DNA of 5,144 bases from Chloroflexota bacterium (GCA_024232355.1 JAAEPW010000484.1:1-5144); one strand, 5' to 3'. Shown: positions 1 to 5,092, counted from the stretch's first letter. Notes: generated by a model from the letters alone, not told the origin. Numbers and translations: made by a program.

Positions 1-469
1 GCTGGTCCCGTTCCTGGACCCCGAAACGTATGGCCGCAGCCCGCTGGAGAACTCGTCCTTTATCGTCAGCAGCGCCCACCCGGACGAATCGCTCCACGGG
101 AGCGGCTTTACGGCCCGCCTCAGCGGCTCTAGCGCCGAGTTTTTGGATATCTGGCGCGTGATGATGGCCGGCCAGCGGCCATTTTTTGTAGCGGACGGCC
201 AATTGTACCTGGCCCTCGATCCTGCCTTGCCCGGCTGGTTGTTCGACGATAAAGGCACGGTGACGTTCACGTTCCTGGGCCACACGCGCGTCACGTACCA
301 CAACCCGGCCAGGGTGGATACTTTCCGGGACGGCGCACAAGTGCGCCGCGTGGTCCTGCACCCCCGGGACGGCCAGGAAATAGAGTTCGAGCGTGGCATC
401 GTTGACCCACCCTACGCCGAAATGGTGCGAGCGGGGCGGGTGGATGGGATAGATGTATTTTTCACCTGA
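1..469 (+). CDS. C-terminal part of a GH94-like / COG3459 sugar phosphorylase-type protein (5' truncated by window edge)
   Basis: The reading frame is open from base 2 to the TGA at 467-469, giving about 155 residues; the true start lies outside the window. An internal TTG at 143 exists, but the frame runs on upstream with equally protein-like sequence (DPETYGRSPLENSSFIVSS, then HGSGFTARLSGSSAEFL), so it is not the start. These stretches, the later NPARVDTF segment and the ending GIDVFF recall the C-terminal region of proteins annotated as cellobiose phosphorylase-like (GH94, COG3459), which cleave glucosidic bonds with phosphate in the cytoplasm. The C-terminal part is beta-rich, as expected for the accessory sandwich domain that closes such enzymes. 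No catalytic residue can be checked because the (alpha/alpha)6 barrel is not in the window. The assignment rests on remembered sequence style; another GH36/GH94-related family is possible. Codon use is GC-rich, like the gene at 795-1442. Confidence 0.6.
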   Translation, partial: LVPFLDPETYGRSPLENSSFIVSSAHPDESLHGSGFTARLSGSSAEFLDIWRVMMAGQRPFFVADGQLYLALDPALPGWLFDDKGTVTFTFLGHTRVTYHNPARVDTFRDGAQVRRVVLHPRDGQEIEFERGIVDPPYAEMVRAGRVDGIDVFFT

Positions 470-504
470 TCTCACCAGCACTATAACGAGATTCTGAGCC
501 ATCC

Positions 505-545
505 GTCATTCCGAGCGGAACAAAGTGGAGCCGAGGAATCTCTCT
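505..545. repeat. Short dispersed intergenic repeat (CATTCCGAGC...GAGGAATC type)
   Basis: The stretch begins GTCATTCCGAGCGGAAC and ends GCCGAGGAATCTC. It has the look of a short intergenic repeat found in many copies in several environmental bacterial phyla, often mis-called as small ORFs. Inside it TTCCG and CGGAA form 5-base arms two bases apart. Only one copy is in this window, so the dispersed nature is from general knowledge and not shown here. Confidence 0.45.
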
Positions 546-618
546 ACGCTCACCAACGGGAAATTCCTTCCTTCAACTTTGGAGTGGAGGCTTTAGCCGG
601 GTTCCCCGGGGCAAGTAG

Positions 619-637
619 GTCGGATTTGCTATCCGAC
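619..637. repeat. Inverted repeat, perfect 7-bp arms (GTCGGAT / ATCCGAC)
   Basis: The arms at 619-625 and 631-637 are perfect reverse complements around a 5-base loop (TTGCT). This is the first of five hairpins packed into 619-761 between two convergent genes. The sequence style matches small mobile or dispersed hairpin repeats of Chloroflexota and similar genomes. No U-tract follows, so it is not a classical terminator. Confidence 0.55.
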
Positions 638-641
638 AAGT

Positions 642-674
642 GGCGGTTAGCGTGCAACCTGGTTGCCTAGCGCC
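642..674. repeat. Compound imperfect hairpin (GCAACC / GGTTGC core, GGCG / CGCC outer)
   Basis: The core arms GCAACC (654-659) and GGTTGC (661-666) are almost back to back, so four pairs with a 5-base loop are more realistic. The flanks GGCG (642-645) and CGCC (671-674) can pair outside it, with unpaired bases between. It is weaker than its neighbours and may be one half of a larger repeat element. Confidence 0.35.
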
Positions 675-689
675 CTACAATTGTTGTAG
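675..689. repeat. Inverted repeat, perfect 6-bp arms (CTACAA / TTGTAG)
   Basis: Arms at 675-680 and 684-689 pair perfectly around TTG. It abuts the preceding hairpin and overlaps the first two bases of the next one, so the two may compete in a transcript. Confidence 0.45.
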
Positions 690-721
690 ACCTCCGAGGT
701 TTCAGAAAACCTCTGAGGTCT
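688..721. repeat. Long inverted repeat, 15-base arms with one mismatch
   Basis: The left arm 688-702 (AGACCTCCGAGGTTT) and right arm 707-721 (AAACCTCTGAGGTCT) are reverse complements at 14 of 15 positions around a 4-base loop. Each arm is itself partly palindromic (ACCTCnGAGGT), so single arms can also fold. Elements of this AGACCTCnGAGGTTT type are, from general memory, frequent between genes in Chloroflexota genomes; copy number cannot be shown here. Confidence 0.65.
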
Positions 722-734
722 GGAGGGTATGTGG

Positions 735-761
735 AATAGGGCGCGGAGGCCGCGCCCTATT
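735..761. terminator. Strong GC-rich hairpin between convergent genes, probable bidirectional terminator
   Basis: AATAGGGCGCGG (735-746) and CCGCGCCCTATT (750-761) form a perfect 12-bp stem with a 3-base loop. On the + strand TT then GTT follow, making a short U-rich tail; on the - strand the stem ends in CTATT with no further U-run. It lies 33 bases beyond the stop of the - strand gene at 795 and about 265 bases beyond the + strand stop at 469. The convergent layout fits a shared terminator, with the better tail on the + strand. Confidence 0.65.
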
Positions 762-794
762 TTGTTCCTGGTCGAAAAAGATGGATGGACAGGT

Positions 795-1442
795 TCATAC
801 TTTGCCCAGGCCCATGATCTCGACGAGTTGTGGGTCATCTTTGAGGGCTTCTGTGGCGATCAGTTTGATATAGTTGTAGGCGATGCGCACTTGTTCGAGC
901 AGGGCGTTGTAGGCGGAGGTGGCCCGCTCGGCTTCGCCCTGTTCTTTGGCCTGGGCGACGTTGGTCTGGCTGATGGCGTCGAGCAGGGGGCGCAGTTGGT
1001 CGAGGCGTTCCTGCCGGTAGCCGAGTTCGGCCAGGGCGGCGGCAACGTCGGGATGGGCGGCGATGCGGTCGAGCAGGGCGGTGGTATAGGTGAGAAAGGC
1101 GGCTTCGGCCTTGGGCAGAGCGCCGCTGTCGAGGGTGCTGGCGATGTTGAGTTCGGGGTGGTTGCGGTTGGCGGTACGGATAAAGCGCTGGAGCAGGACG
1201 AACCCGGTGCGGGCGGTCTTTTTGGCCTGGGCCTTGGCTTTGTGGGCGACGTCGGCTTCGGATATCTCGCGCTGCTGGTCGGTGCGGGCAGCGTGGGCCT
1301 GGGATAGCAGTTCAAGGTCGGCTGTACGGGCGCTCTCGTCATAGCCCCAGGTTGCCAGGAGTGGGGCTATCGAGGGGCGGTTGGCGTTTTCCAACGCGAC
1401 TCGAAATGCTTCCATCTGTTGTGCCTGAGTGAGGGTTGTCAT
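795..1442 (-). CDS. Hypothetical protein, 215 residues, helix-rich, soluble
   Basis: I do not recognise a family. The ATG at 1442-1440 has GGAGGT five bases upstream (1453-1448), which fixes the start, and the TGA is at 797-795. The protein is rich in Ala, Leu, Glu, Gln and Arg, has no cysteine, no signal peptide and no membrane-length hydrophobic run. It reads as almost entirely alpha-helical: an N-terminal helical part (1-45), a long charged helix around 45-80 (AARTDQQREISEADVAHKAKAQAKK) that could form a coiled coil, then helices to about 200, ending in a short tail (MGLGKV). Codons are strongly GC-rich, typical of a resident gene. Frames on the opposite strand are open only as shadows. 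Its upstream region is a long repeat-filled stretch, and a hairpin at 735-761 probably ends its transcript. It could be a structural or scaffold protein, but nothing in the sequence decides this. Confidence 0.75.
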   Translation of the reverse strand: MTTLTQAQQMEAFRVALENANRPSIAPLLATWGYDESARTADLELLSQAHAARTDQQREISEADVAHKAKAQAKKTARTGFVLLQRFIRTANRNHPELNIASTLDSGALPKAEAAFLTYTTALLDRIAAHPDVAAALAELGYRQERLDQLRPLLDAISQTNVAQAKEQGEAERATSAYNALLEQVRIAYNYIKLIATEALKDDPQLVEIMGLGKV

Positions 1443-1447
1443 TTTGT

Positions 1448-1453
1448 ACCTCC
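1448..1453 (-). promoter_or_regulatory. Shine-Dalgarno of the 215-residue hypothetical gene
   Basis: On the - strand GGAGGT ends five bases before the ATG, an excellent match to the 16S rRNA tail. A TATAAT directly upstream (1459-1454) is too close to be the -10 box of a transcript that still contains this site, and no -35 partner is seen, so it is more likely an A/T-rich lead-in to the ribosome site. Confidence 0.75.
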
Positions 1454-1506
1454 ATTATATTTTTTTTGCGCGATTTTTGCTTTTGCGTGTGTGTGTTGCT
1501 TGTTTC

Positions 1507-1733
1507 CCGAGGGCCATTCCTCGCTTCCCGATGTCTATCGTGACTTTCCGAGGGCTATCGCTTGCTTACCGAGGTCTATCGGGGCTTGCCGAGGGCTATC
1601 GGCTGCTTACCGAGGTCCATCGGGTGCTCACCGAGGGCTACCGGTTGCTTACCGAGGTCCATCGGGGCTTGCCGAGGGGTATCGCTTGTTTACCGAGGTC
1701 CATCTTGACTTTCCGAGGGCCATCCATCGTTTT
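1507..1733. repeat. Tandem array of 11 units, alternating A (21 nt) and B (mostly 20 nt) types
   Basis: Units begin CCGAGG (once CCGATG) at 1507, 1528, 1548, 1569, 1589, 1610, 1631, 1652, 1672, 1693 and 1713. They alternate strictly: A units read CCGAGGG(C/G)(T/C)A, B units CCGAGGTC(C/T)AT (unit 2 has a variant CCGATG). A units therefore recur every 41, 41, 42, 41 and 41 bases, a two-unit higher-order period. Many units start CCGA and carry TCGG ten bases on, so each is a near-palindrome. Because 20, 21, 41 and 42 mix, no reading frame stays in register; the ORFs across it are accidental. The array sits upstream of the - strand gene at 795-1442 and about 530 bases upstream of the CHAT gene. 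Its function is unknown. Confidence 0.85.
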
Positions 1734-1764
1734 CAGGATGGCGGACCTGCTGCGTTGGTGATGT

Positions 1765-1924
1765 GTGGGTTTCACCTTCTTTGACCTTGGTGGTAGGTGG
1801 GTTTCACCTCCTTTGCCCCTGGTGGTAGGTGGGTTTCACCTTCTTTGACCTTGGTGGTAGGTGGGTTTCACCTCCTTTGTCCCTGGTGGTAGGTGGGTTT
1901 CACCTCCTTTGCCCCTGGTGGTTG
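1765..1924. repeat. Five exact-length 32-bp direct tandem repeats carrying an anti-Shine-Dalgarno motif
   Basis: Units start GTGGGTTTCACC at 1765, 1797, 1829, 1861 and 1893, all exactly 32 bases apart, and a degenerate sixth start (GTGGGG) follows at 1925. Units differ at only a few positions: units 1 and 3 are identical (CACCTTCTTTGACCTTGG), units 2, 4 and 5 carry CACCTCCTTTG(C/T)CCCTGG. CACCTCCTTT equals the conserved 3' tail of bacterial 16S rRNA, and the other strand therefore carries AAAGGAGGTG. There are no unique spacers, so this is not a CRISPR array; 32 is not a multiple of three, so it is not a protein repeat. The near identity of units indicates recent expansion or ongoing homogenisation. 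Confidence 0.9.
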
Positions 1925-2026
1925 GTGGGGGCTGTGTCTCGATGGTTGTTTTTGTCGCGCGTGTCGAGCCTGGGGTTAGTATACTGTAATGTTTGCTAAT
2001 GCGCAAATCGCTGTTTTTGGATTCGC

Positions 2027-2037
2027 GGGGGGGGGGG
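2027..2037. repeat. Homopolymer run of 11 G in an intergenic region
   Basis: Eleven consecutive G lie about 100 bases upstream of the CHAT promoter. Further G runs follow at 2053-2056, 2068-2072 and 2097-2100. The run is slip-prone on replication and also error-prone in sequencing, so the exact length is uncertain. Loops between runs are longer (11 to 24 bases) than in classical G-quadruplexes, so a quadruplex is only a possibility. Confidence 0.7.
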
Positions 2038-2127
2038 ATGAGGACCACGGATGGGGAAATTCACGATGGGGGTTGCGCCGGTCGCCAGGTTGAAATGGGG
2101 TTGTTATGTGGCTCGCGGGTAGTGTTC

Positions 2128-2156
2128 TTGTATGCTGTGTTCATTTATGCTACAAT
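2128..2156 (+). promoter_or_regulatory. Probable sigma70-type promoter of the CHAT gene (extended -10)
   Basis: TACAAT (2151-2156) matches the -10 consensus at five of six positions and is preceded by TGC, the extended -10 motif. A weak -35 (TTGTAT, 2128-2133) lies 17 bases upstream. Transcription would begin near 2163 and give a leader of about 115 bases before the ATG at 2278. The surroundings are relatively A/T-rich. No operator is recognised. Confidence 0.5.
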
Positions 2157-2200
2157 ATGAAAAGCCCTGTGGCTCTGGACCAGCCCAAGGCTACAACCAA

Positions 2201-2266
2201 GGTGGTAGGGCCACCCAGGTATACATTTACTACACCAGGCCCGCCCACCGTCAAGGTCAAGGTGGG
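2201..2266 (+). promoter_or_regulatory. CHAT gene leader: two small hairpins, the second covering the ribosome binding site
   Basis: GGTGG (2201-2205) pairs with CCACC (2211-2215) over a 5-base loop. CCCACC (2244-2249) pairs perfectly with GGTGGG (2261-2266) over an 11-base loop; the latter is part of AAGGTGGG, the only Shine-Dalgarno-like sequence before the gene. The segments are interchangeable: 2201-2205 could instead pair with 2245-2249, and 2211-2215 with 2261-2265, so alternative folds are possible. CAAGGT is repeated in tandem in the second loop (2252-2263). It is not a riboswitch class I recognise. Confidence 0.35.
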
Positions 2267-2277
2267 TGTTTTCTTTG

Positions 2278-4932
2278 ATGACAGTTATGTGGAACTATAC
2301 CCTGACAATCTCTCTCATATCGGCATTGGCTCTGTGGCTCCTCGTGGCTGCCTCAAGAACCCGTCGCTCTGTTTGGATAAGTTTGGCTATCGTCGCTGTG
2401 TCTGGAATCGTATCGAGCACCATTATCACCGCTGTTGGCTTGCAATGGTTTCGCGGATACCTGACGCTCGATAATCCCATTGTTGGGGTTTTGGGGTACG
2501 ACGTTATTGTCGTGCATCACTTTGAGACCCTGGTCCTGATTGTGCTTTTCTCGATCTGCGTGCTGGATGCTCAAGTTCTACTCCGGCTGCAAAACCAGGA
2601 CCGCCGTTCCATAGGCGTTCGAGCGATTGTGTTTTCAGGCTCTTATGCCCTGCATTACGTTTATTTCTCCACGTGGTACGGGTATCAGCATATTGTCTGG
2701 CTGACTATTGTGGGGACGGTACTGGCTGGCCTTGCCGGTACTCTAACGTCCGTAGCATTAACCTCTTTGTGGAAAAGGGTCTCCGCTTCGCTGCCATCGT
2801 ATCGGGCGTTAGCCGGTTTCCTATGGGAAAAGCCTATGGGAAAGAAACAAAGACTTGACCGAATACTTTTTATTGTTGGCGCGATTCTTCTGGCAATGGC
2901 TCTTGTTGGAATAGTGCTGCGCTTTACTCGCTCATTCCCCAGGGCGATTCGGAGACTTGATGTGAGCAGAGATGATTCAGCTTCGGTGGAGCTAGATTCA
3001 ATTTCCTCCCTAACAACTACACCAACGTTTGATGATTTAAATAATTTTACTCGGGGCTACTCACCAACACCTCAAGTTGGTCAGTTCTACAATACAGCGC
3101 CTGTGACCGTCACCAATACCGTTACAACTGATACTGACGCCTCCATTCCCTCACAGTTAGGTGTTGTTAATGCAAAAGAATACACTGCTACTCCAGGTGC
3201 GACAATAATTGTGACGGGTCTTGCCTCGTCGCTTATTTATACATCTTCCACCGAGTATAATTCAATCTTATCCATTAGACCAATATCAGTCAGTGTCAGT
3301 GATACTGTAGTTATTACCTTTGCTGTTACTAACAATGCTAGTGAAGACTGTAATTCACCAATTACTATCACGGCTATTACCGATAGTCTTGTAGGTATAC
3401 CAACCCTGATTGATGCTAGTGATGGTGACACCCAATTGGCGAGTGGTGAATCCTGGTTATATATTATTACCCATACTATTTCATCCCGTTTCTCACTAAT
3501 AACTAGTACTATGACTGTGACTGGAGTAAATCACAACAATGAAACCTTGTCCGCTTCGAAAACTTATTTCATTAACCTACGTTTACCTATTGACTCTGTA
3601 TTATTTGTAGGGGAGACTATCACTTACACTGTAATGATAAGAAACACTGGCAACATGAGTGCTACGGCGATGGAAATTCATATGCTCATACCTCATCGTC
3701 TTGTATTCTTTTCCTCCCTCCACTATACACCAACAGAAATCATCGAAGTCGAATGGCCGAAAAAGATGGAGGTTGATCGTTCAGACTCAGTGCGAATTTC
3801 ACTTATCCAAACAGAGGATGGTGAATATATCTCCGTTTTGGAGATAGACGACCACGTTATAACCGCCACTACTCCCATTCCCGCCGGTACACCAGAAGTC
3901 CCATTAGACCAAGCGTTTGGCTTTGAATACGAAGGTTTCGCCCGCGCTAATCTGGCTGGCGCAGCTTTTGTGAAAGAGGCATTAGCATCACAGGAACAAT
4001 CTCTTGACCAGAAGAGAATTACCTGGGAATGGAGCATTATCACCGATAAGCCTGGAGAGCAGGTACTCGAGGCAATCATAGAAGTAAAATGGCGGCCAAA
4101 GGATGGGGGCGATCCCATAATGCACCAAACTTGGCGGCAACATTTTGACATTCTTGTACAAGACCCGTTTATTCCAACAAATGTACTCACCATTTTTATT
4201 TGGTTCAGCGGAATCGTGGGGACAGTCATCAGCATCCTCTGGGCGTATGACCGGGCAAGACAGTGGAAAGCAAGAGAGCAAACCCTAGCACCCATACCCG
4301 AACCCGCCTCACCAATCCACACAGCAAAGGAGAGTCCTATGCCAATCAAAATCCTATTCCTCGCCGCCAACCCCACCGACACCGCCCGCTTGCGGCTGGA
4401 CCAGGAAAGCCGCGCCATAGACCAGGCCCTACGCCAGGCCGAGTTCCGTGAGTTCGACGTCAAACAGCATTGGGCCGTTCGAGTGACCGACCTCCAAGGC
4501 TACCTCCTGCGCCACAAGCCCGACATTGTGCACTTTAGCGGCCACGGAGGCCAATCGAGCGAGATCATCCTGGAGGACAATGCGGGCAACAGTCACCCCG
4601 TCTCGGTCCGCGCTCTGAGTACCTTGTTCTCTGTGCTCAAGGACAACATCCGCTGCGTGGTGCTCAACGCCTGCTATTCGGAGCAACAGGCCCAGGTGAT
4701 TGCCGAGCACATTGACTGTGTGATTGGAATGTCCACCGCCATTGGGGACGCCGCCGCCATCAGCTTTGCCACGGCGTTCTACCAGGCGCTAGGATACGGC
4801 AGGGACGTCAAGACCGCGTTTGACCTGGGCTGTATCCAGGTGGATATGGAGAACCTGGACGAGCAGGATACGCCCAAGCTATTGACCACGAAGGGTGATC
4901 CAGAGCAAATCGTGTTTGTGCAAAGCAAGTAA
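2278..4932 (+). CDS. Membrane-anchored CHAT (caspase-like) protease with large beta-rich ectodomain
   Basis: The start is taken as ATG 2278 (884 residues). A GTG at 2266 is in frame but overlaps the AAGGTGGG ribosome site (2259-2266); ATG 2278 has it at 11-12 bases. Layout: membrane segments near 6-26, 32-55, 82-102, 114-133, 138-164 and 195-215; a Thr/Ser-rich stalk (241-296); two DUF11-like beta-sandwich modules (about 334-433 and 436-496, the second with GETITYTVMIRNTGN); a further beta domain (496-631) with WEW and PGEQVLEAIIEVKW; a membrane segment (635-657) followed by basic RARQWKAR; a linker; then CHAT at 689-855. The CHAT has the pair His756 (HFSGHG) and Cys799 (LNACYS), and the typical IGMSTAIGDAAAISFATAFY and YGRDVKTAFDLG motifs. 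CHAT domains (PF12770) are caspase-like cysteine proteases. Positive loops place the CHAT in the cytoplasm and the ectodomain outside, although the Arg-rich stretch after segment six runs against the rule. Receptor-like function is inferred; ligand and substrate are unknown. GC content is low in the ectodomain and high in CHAT. Confidence 0.9.
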   Translation: MTVMWNYTLTISLISALALWLLVAASRTRRSVWISLAIVAVSGIVSSTIITAVGLQWFRGYLTLDNPIVGVLGYDVIVVHHFETLVLIVLFSICVLDAQVLLRLQNQDRRSIGVRAIVFSGSYALHYVYFSTWYGYQHIVWLTIVGTVLAGLAGTLTSVALTSLWKRVSASLPSYRALAGFLWEKPMGKKQRLDRILFIVGAILLAMALVGIVLRFTRSFPRAIRRLDVSRDDSASVELDSISSLTTTPTFDDLNNFTRGYSPTPQVGQFYNTAPVTVTNTVTTDTDASIPSQLGVVNAKEYTATPGATIIVTGLASSLIYTSSTEYNSILSIRPISVSVSDTVVITFAVTNNASEDCNSPITITAITDSLVGIPTLIDASDGDTQLASGESWLYIITHTISSRFSLITSTMTVTGVNHNNETLSASKTYFINLRLPIDSVLFVGETITYTVMIRNTGNMSATAMEIHMLIPHRLVFFSSLHYTPTEIIEVEWPKKMEVDRSDSVRISLIQTEDGEYISVLEIDDHVITATTPIPAGTPEVPLDQAFGFEYEGFARANLAGAAFVKEALASQEQSLDQKRITWEWSIITDKPGEQVLEAIIEVKWRPKDGGDPIMHQTWRQHFDILVQDPFIPTNVLTIFIWFSGIVGTVISILWAYDRARQWKAREQTLAPIPEPASPIHTAKESPMPIKILFLAANPTDTARLRLDQESRAIDQALRQAEFREFDVKQHWAVRVTDLQGYLLRHKPDIVHFSGHGGQSSEIILEDNAGNSHPVSVRALSTLFSVLKDNIRCVVLNACYSEQQAQVIAEHIDCVIGMSTAIGDAAAISFATAFYQALGYGRDVKTAFDLGCIQVDMENLDEQDTPKLLTTKGDPEQIVFVQSK
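4326..4341 (+). promoter_or_regulatory. Internal Shine-Dalgarno and in-frame ATG at the CHAT domain boundary
   Basis: AAAGGAG (4326-4332) lies six bases before an in-frame ATG (4339-4341), codon 688 of the large gene. Initiation here would give a soluble protein of 197 residues starting MPIKILFLAANPTDTARLR, the usual N-terminal style of stand-alone CHAT proteins. The site is far stronger than the one at the annotated gene start. It is either an active second start or the relic of a once independent CHAT gene. Confidence 0.6.
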
Positions 4933-4976
4933 ACAAGGAGGGTCTCTGGGATTTTGCATGGCTAACGTATCGGATT

Positions 4977-4992
4977 CCCGAACTTGTTCGGG
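4977..4992 (+). terminator. Rho-independent terminator candidate after the CHAT gene
   Basis: CCCGAA (4977-4982), CTTG and TTCGGG (4987-4992) form a perfect 6-bp stem with a CUUG-type tetraloop, followed by TTCTTT (4993-4998). It lies 44 bases beyond the TAA. The stem is short but the loop is a stable type and the tail is U-rich. Confidence 0.55.
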
Positions 4993-5018
4993 TTCTTTGC
5001 GCCATACCCCCAAACAAG

Positions 5019-5050
5019 GTGCCGGGTAGAAGCAGTGGTTACCCACCGCT
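5019..5050 (-). ncRNA. Group II intron domain VI with candidate branch-point A and 3' splice site
   Basis: On the - strand AGCGGTGG (5050-5043) pairs with CCACTGCT (5038-5031), eight pairs including one G-U, around GTAA, a GNRA-type loop. The 3' flank CTACCC can pair with the G-run before the hairpin, leaving A5027 bulged as the branch point. The last bases GGCAC end in AC at 5019. Confidence 0.6.
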
Positions 5051-5059
5051 CCCCCCACG

Positions 5060-5092
5060 GAACCGGACGTGAGCAATTCGCTCATCCGGTTC
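5060..5092 (-). ncRNA. Group II intron domain V (catalytic hairpin)
   Basis: On the - strand GAACCGGA pairs with TCCGGTTC (8 bp), then TGAGC pairs with GCTCA over a GAATT loop, and the unpaired CG on the 3' side forms the conserved two-base bulge. It is 33 bases long against the usual 34. Two features are odd: the catalytic triad, normally AGC (CGC in class IIC), reads AAC here, and the terminal loop is not a GNRA tetraloop. The architecture is convincing; the deviations suggest reduced activity or decay. Confidence 0.7.

Noticed and set aside
729..1307. A 192-residue Gly-rich open frame on the + strand
   Set aside because: It lies opposite the well-supported - strand gene at 795-1442, starts inside the terminator hairpin, has no ribosome site and a low-complexity Gly/Val composition typical of a GC-rich shadow frame.
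860..1342. A 160-residue Pro/Ser-rich open frame on the - strand
   Set aside because: It is a different frame of the same strand as the 795-1442 gene, with Pro-rich shadow composition and no ribosome site.
1454..1459. TATAAT on the - strand as the -10 box for the gene at 795-1442
   Set aside because: It abuts the ribosome binding site, so a transcript starting from it would lose that site, and no -35 box lies 16-18 bases upstream.
1419..1784. Two overlapping + strand frames with repeated AEGYRLLTEVHR-like peptides
   Set aside because: The peptide repeats come only from the 20/21-base DNA array; the unit lengths break the frame, both frames read the same peptides in turn, and there is no ribosome site.
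1765..1924. CRISPR array
   Set aside because: The 32-base units touch each other with no unique spacers, and no cas gene is present in the window.
1836..2048. A 70-residue - strand frame through the 32-base repeats
   Set aside because: It is formed by the repeats and the G11 run, whose length is uncertain, and looks like no protein.
2106..2474. A 122-residue + strand frame starting near the CHAT promoter, including an ATG at 2158
   Set aside because: It overlaps about 200 bases of the CHAT gene in another frame, lacks a ribosome site, and its composition after 2278 is that of a shadow of the membrane segments.
3723..4463. A 246-residue - strand frame opposite the CHAT gene
   Set aside because: Antisense to a clear coding region, no ribosome site, Ser/Arg/Trp-rich shadow composition.
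4935..5029. A small + strand gene of 23 codons (ATG 4958) after AAGGAGGG
   Set aside because: The spacing from ribosome site to ATG is about 15 bases, the frame runs through the terminator hairpin and into the intron end, and the peptide looks random.
4879..5085. A 68-residue - strand frame beginning MSELLTSGSVGG
   Set aside because: It is a translation of group II intron domains V and VI and of the region opposite the CHAT gene's 3' end; such ORFs are a common annotation artefact.
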